A DNA stretch of 64,000 nt from Stappia taiwanensis (GTDB taxonomy: Bacteria; Pseudomonadota; Alphaproteobacteria; Rhizobiales; Stappiaceae), in contig NZ_BMCR01000007.1 of NCBI RefSeq assembly GCF_014635285.1, forward strand, positions 62,001 through 126,000, in the 5' to 3' direction. Below, in pieces: positions 48,052 to 58,889 of this stretch. The notes beneath the pieces are model-generated. The model was not told the DNA's origin. It saw only the letters and a program-made list of their open reading frames with translations, and made no database searches. A program made the translations under genes and the position numbers. How positions within the stretch are numbered: position 1 is the first letter of the stretch; the number at the start of each line of letters is the position of its first letter.

Positions 48052-49926
48052 ATGTCGCAGCCATACACGCCATTGTCGACCATTCGCCGGGCCGCGCTTG
48101 CCTGCGTGGCCGCGCTTGTTCTGGCCGGACATCCGGTGCGCGCCGAGGAGCCGGCCTGGACCCATGGCACTGCGCTGACGGGCGAGCCCACCTATCAGCA
48201 AGGCTTTACCCATTTCGACTATGTCGACCCGCAGGCGCCGAAGGGCGGCACGGTGCGTCTTGCCGTCTCCACCGGCTTCGACACCTTCAATCCGATCCTT
48301 TCCAAGGGCAATCCGGCGCCGGGCCTTGGCCTTCTTTACGATCAGTTGATGGAAAGCTCGCTGGATGAGCTCGACACCAGCAGCACCTATGGCCTGGTCG
48401 CCGAGGCGGTGCGCTCGCCCGCCGATCATGCCTGGGTCGAATACCGGCTCGATCCCGCCGCGCGCTGGCATGACGGCACGCCGATCACCGCCGAGGATGT
48501 CATCTGGAGCTTCGAGAAGCTGCGTGAGGTCAATCCGAGCCAGGGCTTTTACTATCGCCACGTGGTCAAGGCGGAAAAGGTCGGCGAGCGAACCGTGCGT
48601 TTCACCTTCGATGCGCCGGGCAACCGCGAGTTGCCGCATATCGTCGGCCAGGTGCCGGTGCTGCCCAAGGCCTGGTGGGAAGGCACGGATGCCAACGGCG
48701 TCAAGCGCGACATCGCCAAGGGCACGCTCGAGCCGCCGCTCGGCTCCGGTCCCTACCGGATCAAGTCGTTCGAGCCGGGCCGCCACATCGTCTATGAGCG
48801 GGTGGAGGACTATTGGGCCAAGGACCACCCGGTGCGGGTTGGCACCAACAACTTCGGTGAGATCCGCTACGACGTCTTTCTCGATTCCGCTGTCGAGCTG
48901 GAGGCATTCAAGGGCGACCAGTACGATTTCCGCGAGGAGCTGAGCGCCAATGTCTGGTCCAAGGCTTATGACTTTCCGGCGGTGAAGGACGGGCGCGTGG
49001 TGCTGGAGGAGTTTCCCTCGCGCGCCTCCGGCCGGATGCAGGCCTATGTGCCCAACCTGCGCCGGGAAAAGTTTCAGGATCCGCGCGTGCGCCGGGCGTT
49101 GAACCTTGCCTATGACTTCGAGACCACCAACCAGGTGGTGTCCGCCGGGCTGCACAAACGGATCGGCTCCTATTTCGCCGGGACGGATCTGGCGGCCTCC
49201 GGCCTGCCGGAAGGGCTGGAGCTGGAAATCCTGGAGACCGTGCGCGATGAGGTGCCGCCGGAGGTGTTCACCACCCCTTACGAGAATCCGGTCGGCGGGT
49301 CGCCGAAAAAGGTGCGCGACAACCTGCGTCAGGCGGTGAAGCTGTTCCGCGAGGCAGGCTACAAGCTCGATGGCCGGCGCATGGTCGACGCCAACACCGG
49401 CGAGCAGTTCACCATCGAGTTCATCTACTTCGACCGTTCCGCCGAGCGCGGGTTGCTGCCCTACACGAAGAACCTGGAGAACATCGGCGTCAAGACCGTG
49501 CTGCGGCTGATCGACGTGCCGCAATACATCAACCGGGTGCAGAGCCGCGATTTCGACATGGCGACGCTGGTCTGGGGGCAGTCGCTGTCGCCGGGCAACG
49601 AACAGCGCGACTTCTGGGGCTCGGAGGCCGCCGACCGTCCCCAGTCGCGCAACTACGCCGGCATCAAGGATCCGGCGGTCGACAAGCTGATCGAGCGGAT
49701 CATCTACGCCAAGGACCGGGAAGAGCTGGTCGCCGCCACCCACGCGCTCGACCGGGTGCTGTTGTGGAACCACTTCGTGGTGCCGCAGTTCTATTCCGAT
49801 GTCGACCGCACCGCCCGCTGGGACCGGTTCGGCCGTCCGCAAACCCTGCCGGAGTTCTCCCACGGCTTCCCGACGATCTGGTGGTGGGACAAGGACAAGG
49901 CCGCGCGGGTCGGAGGCCGGGGATGA
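48052..49926 (+). CDS. yejA: YejA-type peptide ABC transporter substrate-binding protein (first copy)
   Basis: A 624-residue family 5 extracellular solute-binding protein with a Sec-type signal peptide (RAALACVAALVLAGHPVRA, cleavage near residue 31). Typical features are FDYVDPQAPKGGTVRLA, ARWHDGTPITAEDVIWSFEKL and GSGPYRIKSFEPGRHIVYER. YejA-like proteins bind oligopeptides and microcin C. The stop overlaps the start of the second copy by four bases. No clear promoter was found in the 236-base gap upstream, which has an AT-rich patch near 47958-47975. Confidence 0.92.
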   Translation: MSQPYTPLSTIRRAALACVAALVLAGHPVRAEEPAWTHGTALTGEPTYQQGFTHFDYVDPQAPKGGTVRLAVSTGFDTFNPILSKGNPAPGLGLLYDQLMESSLDELDTSSTYGLVAEAVRSPADHAWVEYRLDPAARWHDGTPITAEDVIWSFEKLREVNPSQGFYYRHVVKAEKVGERTVRFTFDAPGNRELPHIVGQVPVLPKAWWEGTDANGVKRDIAKGTLEPPLGSGPYRIKSFEPGRHIVYERVEDYWAKDHPVRVGTNNFGEIRYDVFLDSAVELEAFKGDQYDFREELSANVWSKAYDFPAVKDGRVVLEEFPSRASGRMQAYVPNLRREKFQDPRVRRALNLAYDFETTNQVVSAGLHKRIGSYFAGTDLAASGLPEGLELEILETVRDEVPPEVFTTPYENPVGGSPKKVRDNLRQAVKLFREAGYKLDGRRMVDANTGEQFTIEFIYFDRSAERGLLPYTKNLENIGVKTVLRLIDVPQYINRVQSRDFDMATLVWGQSLSPGNEQRDFWGSEAADRPQSRNYAGIKDPAVDKLIERIIYAKDREELVAATHALDRVLLWNHFVVPQFYSDVDRTARWDRFGRPQTLPEFSHGFPTIWWWDKDKAARVGGRG

Positions 49927-51839
49927 AGAAGCCCATGGAGACAAGCCGCCGGACGCTGCTTCAGGGTGTTGCCGCGTTTTCCGCAGCAAACCTGTTGCCG
50001 CTCTCCGTCTCTCGAGCACAGACACAAGACGCGCAAGCGCCGGCCGCCGCGACCCCGGCGGACGGCACCGGGCCGCGCCATGGCCTGTCGGTGTTCGGCG
50101 ATCTGAAATACCCGGCGGATTTCCAGGCGTTCGACTATGTGGATGCGGATGCGCCGAAGGGCGGGCGCATGTCCTTTTCCGCGCCCTCCTGGGGGTACAA
50201 TCAGAACGCACAGACCTTCAACAGCTTCAACACGTTCATTCTCAAGGGCGATGCACCGCCGCGCATGGAACTGTGCTTCGACAGCCTGATGGTGCGTGCG
50301 CTCGATGAGCCGGATGCGGTCTATGGCCTTGTCGCCGAGACGGTGGAGGTCTCCGCCGATGGCAACACCTATACCTTCAATCTGCGGCCCGAAGCCCGGT
50401 TCCATGACGACAGCCCGCTGACCGCCGAGGATGTCGCCTTCTCGCTGATGACGCTGAAGGAGGAGGGGCATCCCTCCATCCGCCAGATCATGGGAGAACT
50501 GGCCGAGGCGGTGGTCCTGGCGCCGCACCGGCTGGCCGTGCGCTTTACCGGCCGGCAGACCCGCAAGGTGCCGTTGCTGGTCACCGGCCTGCCGATCCTC
50601 TCCAAGGCCTATTATACCCGCTACGATTTCGCCCAGACGACCCTGACTCCGCCGCTCTCCTCCGGCCCCTACAAGGTCGGCCGCCATGAGGTCGGCCGCT
50701 ATGTGGAATACCAGCGGGTGGAAGACTGGTGGGCAAAGGACCTGCCGGCGGTGCGCGGCATGTTCAATTTCGACCGGGTCCGGCTGGAGTTCTTCCGCGA
50801 CCGCCAGGTCGGCTTCGAGGCTTTCAAGAAAGGGGTGATGACCTTCCAGGAGGAATTCACCGCGCGGGTTTGGGCGACCGAATACAATTTCCCCGCCGTC
50901 CTCGACGGGCGTGTGGTGCGGCGCGAATTCCCTGACAGACGTCCCGCCGGCGGGCAGGGCTGGTTCATGAACACCCGCCGTGCGCTCTTCGCCGATCCGC
51001 TGGTGCGCCGGGCGATCGGCTACGGTTTCGATTTCGAGTGGTCGAACAAGGCGCTGTTCTTCGGTGCCTACCATCGCACCCAGTCCTTCTTCCAGAATTC
51101 GCCGATGCTGGCGACCGGCCTGCCGACCCCGGCGGAGCTGGCCCTTCTGGAGCCCTTGCGAGCGCAACTGCCGGAAGCCGCCTTTGGCGAGGCGGTGCTG
51201 GCGCCGGTCTCCGATGGCTCCGGCCAGGACCGCGCCATGCTGCGCGAAGCGAACCGGCTGCTGCGCGCCGCCGGCTGCACCCGTGATGGCAAGGTGCTGC
51301 TGCGCCCTGACGGGGAGCCCTTTACCTTCGAGATCATGTCGAACTCGCCGTCCTTCGAGCGGGTGGCGCTGCCTTTCGTGAAGAACCTGGAGCGGCTCGG
51401 CATCGCCGCCACCTTCCGGGTGGTCGATCCGGCGCAGTATCAGGCGCGGCTCAACGACTACGATTTCGATATGGCTTCGCGGCGCTTCGCCCTGTCCCCG
51501 ACCCTTGGCGAGGAGATCCGCGAGATGTGGAGCTCGGCGGCGGCGGATATCCCGGGCAGCGGCAATCTGGCCGGCATCAGCTCGCCGGCCGTCGATGCCT
51601 TGATCGAGGCGGTGTTGCAGGCGACAAGCCGGGAAGAGATGACCACCGCCGCCCGTGCGCTCGACCGGGTGCTACGCGCCGGCTACTACTGGGTGCCGCA
51701 CTGGTACAAGCCCGTGCACACGGTGGCGCTCTGGGATGTGTTCGGCATGCCGGAGGCGTCGCCCGCCTATGACTTCCGGCCCGAACTGCACTGGTGGTTC
51801 GACAAGGAGAAGGCCGAGCGGATCGGCGTTCGCGGCTGA
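49923..51839 (+). CDS. YejA-type substrate-binding protein (second copy) with a twin-arginine-like signal
   Basis: A 638-residue paralogue of the preceding protein. The N-terminus [20 protein letters not shown] resembles a Tat signal (SRRTLLQ), unlike the Sec-type signal of the first copy. Core motifs: [39 protein letters not shown] and [18 protein letters not shown]. Two tandem binding proteins before one yejBEF set suggests a widened substrate range. Translationally coupled to the first copy (ATGA). Confidence 0.92.
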   Translation: MKKPMETSRRTLLQGVAAFSAANLLPLSVSRAQTQDAQAPAAATPADGTGPRHGLSVFGDLKYPADFQAFDYVDADAPKGGRMSFSAPSWGYNQNAQTFNSFNTFILKGDAPPRMELCFDSLMVRALDEPDAVYGLVAETVEVSADGNTYTFNLRPEARFHDDSPLTAEDVAFSLMTLKEEGHPSIRQIMGELAEAVVLAPHRLAVRFTGRQTRKVPLLVTGLPILSKAYYTRYDFAQTTLTPPLSSGPYKVGRHEVGRYVEYQRVEDWWAKDLPAVRGMFNFDRVRLEFFRDRQVGFEAFKKGVMTFQEEFTARVWATEYNFPAVLDGRVVRREFPDRRPAGGQGWFMNTRRALFADPLVRRAIGYGFDFEWSNKALFFGAYHRTQSFFQNSPMLATGLPTPAELALLEPLRAQLPEAAFGEAVLAPVSDGSGQDRAMLREANRLLRAAGCTRDGKVLLRPDGEPFTFEIMSNSPSFERVALPFVKNLERLGIAATFRVVDPAQYQARLNDYDFDMASRRFALSPTLGEEIREMWSSAAADIPGSGNLAGISSPAVDALIEAVLQATSREEMTTAARALDRVLRAGYYWVPHWYKPVHTVALWDVFGMPEASPAYDFRPELHWWFDKEKAERIGVRG

Positions 51840-51942
51840 GGCGGACGTCCGGCGGGGCTGCCCGAACGAGACTGAAGGATTTCCGCCGCCCCAGGCCCAT
51901 CCCAGGATGGCGGGCGGCCTTGAAACAAGGACGAAGACCACG

Positions 51943-53046
51943 ATGGGCGCCTATATTCTGCGGCGACTGCTGCTGATCGTGCCGACCCTGGTCGGCATCA
52001 TGGCCATCAACTTCGTGATCATCCAGTTCGCGCCCGGCGGGCCGGTCGAACGGGTGATCGCCCAGTTGCAGGGCACGGATGTGTCCGCCACGGCCCGGAT
52101 CAGCGGAGGCGGCGGCGATTTCAGCGGCGCCGGGGCCAGTACGGGCGCCGATGCCACCACCTCCAAATACCGGGGCGCGCAGGGGCTCGACCCGGAATTC
52201 ATCAAAGACCTGGAGCGCCAGTTCGGCTTCGACAAGCCACCGCTGGAGCGCTTCACCTCGATGCTGTGGGACTATGCGCGGTTCGATTTCGGCGACAGCT
52301 ATTTCCGTGATATCGCCGTGCTCGATCTGGTCCTGGAAAAGATGCCGGTGTCGATTTCCCTCGGCCTGTGGATGACGTTGATTTCCTACGCCATTTCCAT
52401 TCCGCTGGGCATTCGCAAGGCGGTGAACGACGGCTCGCGCTTCGATGTCTGGACCTCGGCGGTGATCGTCGTCGGCTATGCGATCCCCGGCTTCCTGTTC
52501 GCCGTGCTCTTGATCGTCCTGTTCGCCGGCGGTTCCTTCCTCGATCTGTTCCCCTTGCGCGGGCTCACCTCGGACAATTGGGAGCAGCTTTCCTGGCCGG
52601 CGCGGATCCTCGACTATTTCTGGCACCTGGCGCTGCCGCTCACCGCCATGGTGCTTTCGGCCTTTGCCACCGTGACCCTGCTCACCAAGAATTCCTTCCT
52701 CGACGAGATCCGCAAGCAATACGTCCAGACCGCGCGGGCCAAGGGCCTGAGCGAGCGCCAGGTGCTCTATGGCCATGTGTTTCGCAATGCCATGCTGATC
52801 GTCATCGCCGGCTTCCCGGGCGCGTTCATTTCCTCGTTCTTTGCCGGCTCGCTGCTGATCGAGACGATCTTCTCGCTCGATGGCCTCGGGCTGCTCGGCT
52901 TCGAGGCGGTGATCAACCGCGACTACGCGGTGGTCTTCGCCACCCTTTACATCTTCTCGCTGCTGGGCCTTTTGGTGAATCTCATCTCCGACCTGACCTA
53001 CACCTGGATCGATCCGCGTATCGATTTCGAAAGCCGGGAGGTCTGA
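51943..53046 (+). CDS. yejB: ABC peptide permease YejB
   Basis: A 367-residue inner-membrane permease with [33 protein letters not shown] split as [18 protein letters not shown] then [16 protein letters not shown] periplasmic insert with Gly/Ser-rich sequence covers about residues 45-80. The EAA-type loop is in [21 protein letters not shown]. It forms the channel with YejE. Confidence 0.93.
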   Translation: MGAYILRRLLLIVPTLVGIMAINFVIIQFAPGGPVERVIAQLQGTDVSATARISGGGGDFSGAGASTGADATTSKYRGAQGLDPEFIKDLERQFGFDKPPLERFTSMLWDYARFDFGDSYFRDIAVLDLVLEKMPVSISLGLWMTLISYAISIPLGIRKAVNDGSRFDVWTSAVIVVGYAIPGFLFAVLLIVLFAGGSFLDLFPLRGLTSDNWEQLSWPARILDYFWHLALPLTAMVLSAFATVTLLTKNSFLDEIRKQYVQTARAKGLSERQVLYGHVFRNAMLIVIAGFPGAFISSFFAGSLLIETIFSLDGLGLLGFEAVINRDYAVVFATLYIFSLLGLLVNLISDLTYTWIDPRIDFESREV

Positions 53047-53049
53047 GGG

Positions 53050-54216
53050 ATGGAACATCGCTTGACCGAAAACGGCTCCGCTGCCTCCGCAAGCCGCGCT
53101 GACAACCCGCCGCCGCGCCGAGGCTGGCTGTCGCCGATCAACCGGCGGCGGCTGACGAATTTCGCCGCCAACCGGCGCGGCTTCTGGTCGCTGTGGATCT
53201 TTCTCGTTCTGTTCGGCCTGTCGCTGGTCTCGGAGCTGCTGGTCAACGACCGGCCGATCATCGCCGTCTACAAGGGCGAGGTGCTGGCGCCGGTGCTGTT
53301 CGATTATCCGGAGGAGAAATTCGGCGGCTTCCTGGCGGTGACCGACTACCGCGATCCGTTCATTCAGGAAGAGATCAACGCCAATGGCTGGATGCTCTGG
53401 CCGCCGGTGCGCTATTCCTACCGCACGGTGAACAACGAAATCCCGGTGCCGGCGCCGGCCCCGCCCTCCTGGATGCTGGACAAGCAGGAGCGCTGCGTTC
53501 GCTATCCGCTCGGGGCCGAAGATCCCAATTGCGTGATGGGCAACTGGAACTGGCTCGGCACCGACGATCAGGGCCGCGACGTGGTCGCCCGGCTGGTCTA
53601 TGGTTTCCGCATCTCCGTGTTGTTCGGTCTGGCGCTGACCTTGGCCTCCTCCGTGGTCGGCATCGCCGCCGGCGCGGTGCAGGGCTATTACGGCGGCTGG
53701 GTCGACCTGCTGTTTCAGCGTTTCATCGAGATCTGGACGGCGATCCCCACGCTCTACCTGATCCTGATTGTCTCCTCGGTGCTGATCCCCGGTTTCTGGA
53801 CCCTGTTCACCATCCTGCTGGCCTTCTCTTGGGTGGCGCTGGTCGGGGTGGTGCGGGCGGAGTTCCTGCGCGCCCGCAATTTCGAATACGTGACGGCGGC
53901 GCGCGCGCTTGGCGTTGGCAACCGCACCATCATGTGGCGGCACATGCTGCCCAATGCGATGGTGGCGACGCTCACTTTCATGCCCTTCATCCTCAACGGC
54001 TCGATCTCGACCCTGACGGCGCTCGATTTCCTCGGCTTCGGCCTGCCGCCCGGATCGGCCTCGCTTGGCGAATTGCTGGCGCAGGGCAAGAACAACCTGC
54101 AGGCCCCCTGGCTCGGCATCACTGGTTTCATCGTGATCTCGACCATGCTCAGCCTGCTGATCTTCATCGGCGAGGCGGTGCGTGACGCCTTCGATCCCCG
54201 CAAGAGCTTTGCCTGA
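53050..54216 (+). CDS. yejE: ABC peptide permease YejE
   Basis: A 388-residue permease. It has one N-terminal helix (about 35-58), a long periplasmic region with WLGTDDQGRDVVARLVYGFR, and a five-helix core with EYVTAARALGVGNRTIMWRHMLPNA. YejE-type permeases carry this extended N-terminal periplasmic part. It starts 3 bases after the yejB stop. Confidence 0.93.
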   Translation: MEHRLTENGSAASASRADNPPPRRGWLSPINRRRLTNFAANRRGFWSLWIFLVLFGLSLVSELLVNDRPIIAVYKGEVLAPVLFDYPEEKFGGFLAVTDYRDPFIQEEINANGWMLWPPVRYSYRTVNNEIPVPAPAPPSWMLDKQERCVRYPLGAEDPNCVMGNWNWLGTDDQGRDVVARLVYGFRISVLFGLALTLASSVVGIAAGAVQGYYGGWVDLLFQRFIEIWTAIPTLYLILIVSSVLIPGFWTLFTILLAFSWVALVGVVRAEFLRARNFEYVTAARALGVGNRTIMWRHMLPNAMVATLTFMPFILNGSISTLTALDFLGFGLPPGSASLGELLAQGKNNLQAPWLGITGFIVISTMLSLLIFIGEAVRDAFDPRKSFA

Positions 54217-54223
54217 GGCGTCC

Positions 54224-55894
54224 ATGACGAAGACCGATACCGCTCACACCGCCGCCGCCCGCGCAGAGGCTGCCCCGTTGCTGGAAGCGCGCGATCTCTC
54301 CGTTGCCTTCACCCAGAACGGCGTGACGCAAACCGCCGTCGACCGGATTTCCTTTCAGATCGCCCCCGGCGAGACGCTGGCGCTGGTCGGCGAAAGCGGC
54401 TCCGGCAAGTCCGTCTCCGCCCTGTCGGCGGTGAAGCTGCTGCCCTATCCGGCGGCCTCGCACCCCTCCGGCGAAATCCTGTTCAAGGGCGAGAATGTGC
54501 TGACCGCCGATGAAAAGGCACTGCGGCGTATTCGCGGCAACGAGATCTCGATGATCTTCCAGGAGCCGATGACCTCGCTCAATCCGCTGCACACAGTGGA
54601 GCGGCAGGTGGCGGAGATGCTGAAGATCCACCGCGGCATGAGCGACAGCGCTGCCCGGGCGCGGGTGCTGGAGTTGCTCCATCAGGTCGGCATTCGCGAG
54701 CCGGAGCAGCGGCTGCAAAGCTATCCGCACCAGCTCTCCGGCGGACAGCGTCAGCGGGTGATGATCGCCATGGCGCTGGCCAACGAGCCGGATCTTCTGA
54801 TCGCCGACGAGCCGACCACCGCGCTCGATGTCACCGTTCAGGCGCAGATCCTGCAATTGCTCAAGGATCTGCAACGCGAGACCGGCATGGCGATGCTGTT
54901 CATCACCCATGACCTGGGCATTGTCCGCAAGATCGCTGACCGGGTCTGCGTCATGACCGGCGGCAAGATCGTCGAGACCGGCCCGGTGGCCGAGATCTTC
55001 GACAATCCGCAGCACAGCTACACCCGCCACCTTCTGGCGGCCGAGCCGAAGGGCGCGCCGCCGGTCTCCGACACCTCGCGGCCGGTGGTTGTCGAGGCGG
55101 AAGACGTCAAGGTGTGGTTTCCGGTCAAGCGCGGCTTTCTGCGCCGCACCGTCGATCACATCAAGGCGGTGGACGGCATCGACGTGACCGTGCGCGAGGG
55201 GCAGACCCTCGGCATCGTCGGCGAAAGCGGCTCGGGCAAGACAACGCTTGGGCTGGCCCTCTTGCGGATGATTTCCTCGACCGGGCGGATTCGCTTCGAG
55301 GGCAATGAGATCCAGGATCGCTCCTGGCGCGACATGCGCCCGCTGCGCCGGGATATGCAGGTGGTGTTTCAGGATCCGTTCGGCTCGCTCAGCCCGCGCA
55401 TGTCGGTCGCCGATATCGTTGGTGAGGGTCTGGGCGTTCATTTCCCGGGCCTGTCGCTTGACGAGCGCGACCGCAAGGTGGCGGCGGCGCTGGAGGAGGT
55501 GGGGCTCGATGCGACGACCCGCTTCCGCTATCCGCATGAGTTTTCCGGCGGCCAGCGCCAGCGCATTTCCATCGCCCGGGCGATGGTGCTGGAGCCGAAA
55601 TTCGTCATGCTCGACGAGCCGACCTCGGCGCTGGACATGAGCGTGCAGGCGCAGGTGGTCGATCTCCTGCGCGATCTGCAGAAGCGGCATGGGCTGGCCT
55701 ATCTCTTTATTTCTCATGATCTGAAGGTGGTGCGGGCGCTGGCCAATGATGTGATCGTCATGCGCGCCGGCAAGGTGGTGGAGGCCGGCTCCGCCGATGC
55801 GGTGTTCGATGCGCCGGAGACCGAGTACACAAAGGCGCTGATGGCCGCCGCCTTCCGGCTGGAAACGGTGGATGCGGGGGTGGTCAGCGAGTGA
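54224..55894 (+). CDS. yejF: ABC transporter ATPase YejF (two nucleotide-binding domains)
   Basis: A 556-residue tandem ATPase. Walker A motifs are GESGSGKS (56-63) and GESGSGKT (333-340). Signature motifs LSGGQRQRV and FSGGQRQRI, and Walker B segments [12 protein letters not shown] and [11 protein letters not shown], are intact in both halves. It powers the YejBE permease. It starts 7 bases after yejE and ends the operon. Confidence 0.95.
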   Translation: MTKTDTAHTAAARAEAAPLLEARDLSVAFTQNGVTQTAVDRISFQIAPGETLALVGESGSGKSVSALSAVKLLPYPAASHPSGEILFKGENVLTADEKALRRIRGNEISMIFQEPMTSLNPLHTVERQVAEMLKIHRGMSDSAARARVLELLHQVGIREPEQRLQSYPHQLSGGQRQRVMIAMALANEPDLLIADEPTTALDVTVQAQILQLLKDLQRETGMAMLFITHDLGIVRKIADRVCVMTGGKIVETGPVAEIFDNPQHSYTRHLLAAEPKGAPPVSDTSRPVVVEAEDVKVWFPVKRGFLRRTVDHIKAVDGIDVTVREGQTLGIVGESGSGKTTLGLALLRMISSTGRIRFEGNEIQDRSWRDMRPLRRDMQVVFQDPFGSLSPRMSVADIVGEGLGVHFPGLSLDERDRKVAAALEEVGLDATTRFRYPHEFSGGQRQRISIARAMVLEPKFVMLDEPTSALDMSVQAQVVDLLRDLQKRHGLAYLFISHDLKVVRALANDVIVMRAGKVVEAGSADAVFDAPETEYTKALMAAAFRLETVDAGVVSE

Positions 55895-55979
55895 CCGCGT
55901 CGAGTTGGCGAGGAGGATCGACGCGACAGGGTAAAGCGCTATGATCGAAGCGGCCTGAGCTGCGATGGGGGAGAACGAC

Positions 55980-57470
55980 ATGACTGCAAAGCCGGCGCTC
56001 TTGATCGCTTCCCTGACGCTTATTGCGGCCATCGGCCTTTGGGGCGTATTCGATTCCGACGGTCTCGTCGCCATCGCCTCGGTGATCGTCGACGAGTATT
56101 TCCGCAGCCGTGGCTGGTTCCTGATGCTCACTGTTACGGGGATGCTGGTCTTCTGTTTCTGGCTGGCGTTTTCCCGGTTTGGCGATATTCGCCTCGGCGC
56201 CGATGACGACCGGCCCGAGTTTTCCACCCCGTCCTGGATTGCCATGCTGTTCGCCGCCGGCATGGGCGTCGGCCTTCTGTTCTGGGCCGTGGCCGAGCCG
56301 CTGACCCATTTCGAATTCGCGCAAGGCGCCTTGGGCGGACCGGTGGCAGCCGAGCAGGCGCTGGTGACGACGATTTTTCACTGGGGCATTCACGCCTGGG
56401 CGATCTACGGAACCACCGCGCTGATCATCGCCTATTTCGCCTTTCGGCGCGGCACGCCGATGCTGGTGAGCGCGCCGATCACCTATCTCTTCCCGCAGGA
56501 GCGCTGGGCGCGGCTCCTCGGCTGGATGTCGGATTTCCTGGCCATCGTCGCCATTGCCATCGGCGTTGGCGGCTCGATTGCCATGGGCGTGTTTCAGGTC
56601 GCCGACGGCATTGATGTGCTCGCTGGCGGTAACGGCGCCGGGGCGGCGCTGGTCGGTATCGTGTTCGTTGCCATGGTGGCCTGCTATCTCCCGGCGCTGA
56701 TGACGGACCTGGGCAGCGGCATGTCGAAGCTGTCCAACCTCGCCATGCTGCTGGCAATCGGCCTTGTGGTGTTCGTGGTGATCTTTGGCCCGACGGAAGT
56801 GCTCCTGAACTCGGTACTCGGCAGCTTCGGCCAGTATCTGACCAATGCGATCCCGCGCGGCTTTCAGACCTTCACCTTCTTCGACAATGAGGTCGCGTCC
56901 TGGTTCAAGAGCTGGACGCTGACCTACATGGTCTGGTGGATCGCCTGGGGGCCGTTTGTCGGCGTCTTCGTCGCCCGGATTTCGAAAGGCCGCACCATCC
57001 GGGAGTTCGTGCTTGGGGTGCTGATCGGGCCGACGCTGTTTTCGGTGATCTGGTTCGGCGTGTTCGGTGGTATCGGCCTTTATGAAGCGCTGCAGGGCGC
57101 GGGCGAACTGGCGACCGTGGCGGCCACCAACGCGGAGCGGGCGACCTTCGCGCTGCTGGAGCGCATGCCCTTTCCGGTGGTCACGACCCTCGGGACCATC
57201 GTTGCCGCCTTCCTCTTCATCGTCACCAGCGTGGTCAGTGCCGCCTTCGTGCTCGGCACCTTTTCCACCGGCGGCGATCCCGATCCCAAACCGCGCATTC
57301 GCCTGATCTGGGGCGTTCTGCTTGGCGTCGTCGGCTACGCCATGATCCTGTCGGGATCGATGGACGCGGTGAAGAAGCTGATCGCGCTCGGCGCCCTGCC
57401 CTTCGTCTTCATCACCGTGGTGCTGATGATCTGCCTTGTCCGCGCGCTTGCCGAGGAGACCGCGACATGA
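55980..57470 (+). CDS. BCCT-family betaine/choline-type transporter
   Basis: A 496-residue membrane protein with about twelve helices. GMGVG at 94-98 is the glycine-rich helix of sodium-coupled BCCT members. The aromatic substrate box is WWIAW (W319, W320, W323), in the signature MVWWIAWGPFVGVFVARISKGRT. Glycine betaine or a similar quaternary ammonium compound is the likely substrate. The ATG at 55980 has GGGGAG 7 bases upstream. Its stop overlaps a tiny downstream gene. Confidence 0.92.
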   Translation: MTAKPALLIASLTLIAAIGLWGVFDSDGLVAIASVIVDEYFRSRGWFLMLTVTGMLVFCFWLAFSRFGDIRLGADDDRPEFSTPSWIAMLFAAGMGVGLLFWAVAEPLTHFEFAQGALGGPVAAEQALVTTIFHWGIHAWAIYGTTALIIAYFAFRRGTPMLVSAPITYLFPQERWARLLGWMSDFLAIVAIAIGVGGSIAMGVFQVADGIDVLAGGNGAGAALVGIVFVAMVACYLPALMTDLGSGMSKLSNLAMLLAIGLVVFVVIFGPTEVLLNSVLGSFGQYLTNAIPRGFQTFTFFDNEVASWFKSWTLTYMVWWIAWGPFVGVFVARISKGRTIREFVLGVLIGPTLFSVIWFGVFGGIGLYEALQGAGELATVAATNAERATFALLERMPFPVVTTLGTIVAAFLFIVTSVVSAAFVLGTFSTGGDPDPKPRIRLIWGVLLGVVGYAMILSGSMDAVKKLIALGALPFVFITVVLMICLVRALAEETAT

Positions 57471-57583
57471 TTACCGGCGATCTCCTTGATACGGTTCTCA
57501 ACCTTGGAACCTTCGTCTTTATCGGCTTCGCCGGCTGGCTGCTGGTGCGCAAGCTGCCGAACCGGGATGATACGCCCGATTGA
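57467..57583 (+). CDS. 38-residue membrane protein coupled to the BCCT gene
   Basis: The ATG at 57467 overlaps the BCCT stop codon (ATGA). The product is MITGDLLDTVLNLGTFVFIG then FAGWLLVRKLPNRDDTPD, a single hydrophobic helix (about 10-27) followed by a short basic then acidic tail. Four-base overlap and composition support a real gene. Small proteins coupled to transporters can act as subunits or regulators; I do not recognise a family, and function is open. Confidence 0.65.
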   Translation: MITGDLLDTVLNLGTFVFIGFAGWLLVRKLPNRDDTPD

Positions 57584-57598
57584 GGGCTTCGCCCCCCC

Positions 57599-58801
57599 TC
57601 ACTCCAGCCAGCAGGTGGCGGGTTTGCCGGCCTTCTCCTGTGCGGCGCCGAGCGAGCGGCGGGTCTTGAAGCCGATCAGCCCGTCGGCTCCGCCCACGTC
57701 ATGGCCTCTGGCCTCCAGCTGGAGCTGGATCTTGCGCACCGCGCCGCGCGAGCGGGTTTTGATCGGCCGCCAGTCCTGCACGAAGCCGGTGTTGTTGCCG
57801 TAGCGGTCGGCGAGATGGCCGACGAACAGGGCGTAGACGTCGGATTCATTGTAGGATTTCAGCACATAGAAATTGTCGGTGGCGATGAAGGCCGGGCCGA
57901 AGCGGCCCGCCGGCATCAGCAGGAAGCCGGGCTGTGGGACCTCATGGGCGGGAAACGGCCGCTCCTTCACCCGTCGCACGCCCTCGGCCGTCCAGGCACT
58001 GATCGGCTGGCCGCGATCCGGCCCCTCGCGGGTGCAGGAAACGGAGGCCGGAACGACGGCCTCATAGCCCCAGTCGCGCCCCTTTACCCAGCCGTACCAG
58101 TTGAGATAGGCGGCGATCGAGGCGAGCGTGTCGGGCGCTGAATTCCAGATGTCGCGTTTGCCATCGCCATCGAAATCGACCGCATGACGCAGGAAGCTGG
58201 AGGGCAGGAATTGCGGCTGGCCGAGCGCGCCGCCCCAGGAGCTTTTCATGTCCTGTCGCCGGATATGGCCATCGGCGAGGATCTGCAGCGCGGCGACGGT
58301 CTCTTTTGCGAAGAAGTCGCGCCGCTGGCCCATATAAGCGCGGGTGGCCAGGGTGCGCAGCGCATCCTTGGGGATCCGCGCGGCGCCATAGCCCGATTCG
58401 CGCGCCCAGATTGCCAGCACGATCCGGCCCGGCACCCCGTAGCGCTGTTCGATCCGCTGCAGCGTCGATGCGTGTCGGCGAGCAAGGGTGCGCCCCTTGG
58501 CCACCAGCCCGTTGAACTGGCTGTCGCGGAAATAGCCGCCGGGGGCGCGAAACTCCGCCTGGTAATTCACCGGCGGCGGGGCGCCCTTGCCGCCCGGCTT
58601 GCCGAGTCCGGGCAGGGAGGTGTCCGGCGTCATACCGGCAAGCTCGCGCGCAATCACCGCCGCCGGAACCCCGGCTTCGCGGGCCGCGGGCGCAATGGTT
58701 CCGTCGAGAAAGGCGCGAAAGCCGGCATCGTAAGGGCCGGCGCTCGCCGGCGCGGCCAGCAGTGACAGGGCGGCGGCAAGGAGAAGCGGAACGCGGCGCA
58801 T
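57599..58801 (-). CDS. Lytic murein transglycosylase (MltB-like) with peptidoglycan-binding domain
   Basis: A 400-residue secreted enzyme with a signal peptide (MRRVPLLLAAALSLLAAPASA, given as MRRVPLLLAAALSLL and AAPASA). The SLT_2 catalytic domain (about 25-325) has glutamate E135 in IWARESGYGAARI and LGQPQFLPSSFLRHAVD. A peptidoglycan-binding domain covers the last 55 residues. It lacks a lipobox cysteine, so it is probably soluble in the periplasm. It cleaves glycan strands to 1,6-anhydro products. Confidence 0.92.
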   Translation of the reverse strand: MRRVPLLLAAALSLLAAPASAGPYDAGFRAFLDGTIAPAAREAGVPAAVIARELAGMTPDTSLPGLGKPGGKGAPPPVNYQAEFRAPGGYFRDSQFNGLVAKGRTLARRHASTLQRIEQRYGVPGRIVLAIWARESGYGAARIPKDALRTLATRAYMGQRRDFFAKETVAALQILADGHIRRQDMKSSWGGALGQPQFLPSSFLRHAVDFDGDGKRDIWNSAPDTLASIAAYLNWYGWVKGRDWGYEAVVPASVSCTREGPDRGQPISAWTAEGVRRVKERPFPAHEVPQPGFLLMPAGRFGPAFIATDNFYVLKSYNESDVYALFVGHLADRYGNNTGFVQDWRPIKTRSRGAVRKIQLQLEARGHDVGGADGLIGFKTRRSLGAAQEKAGKPATCWLE

Positions 58802-58889
58802 GGCATGTCTCCGGTGGCGCGACGGGAGGCTCGGGGCAACCCTAGCAAACCCCGGCGGGCCGGCGAAACAGGCAAGCGGGGAAGGGGCG

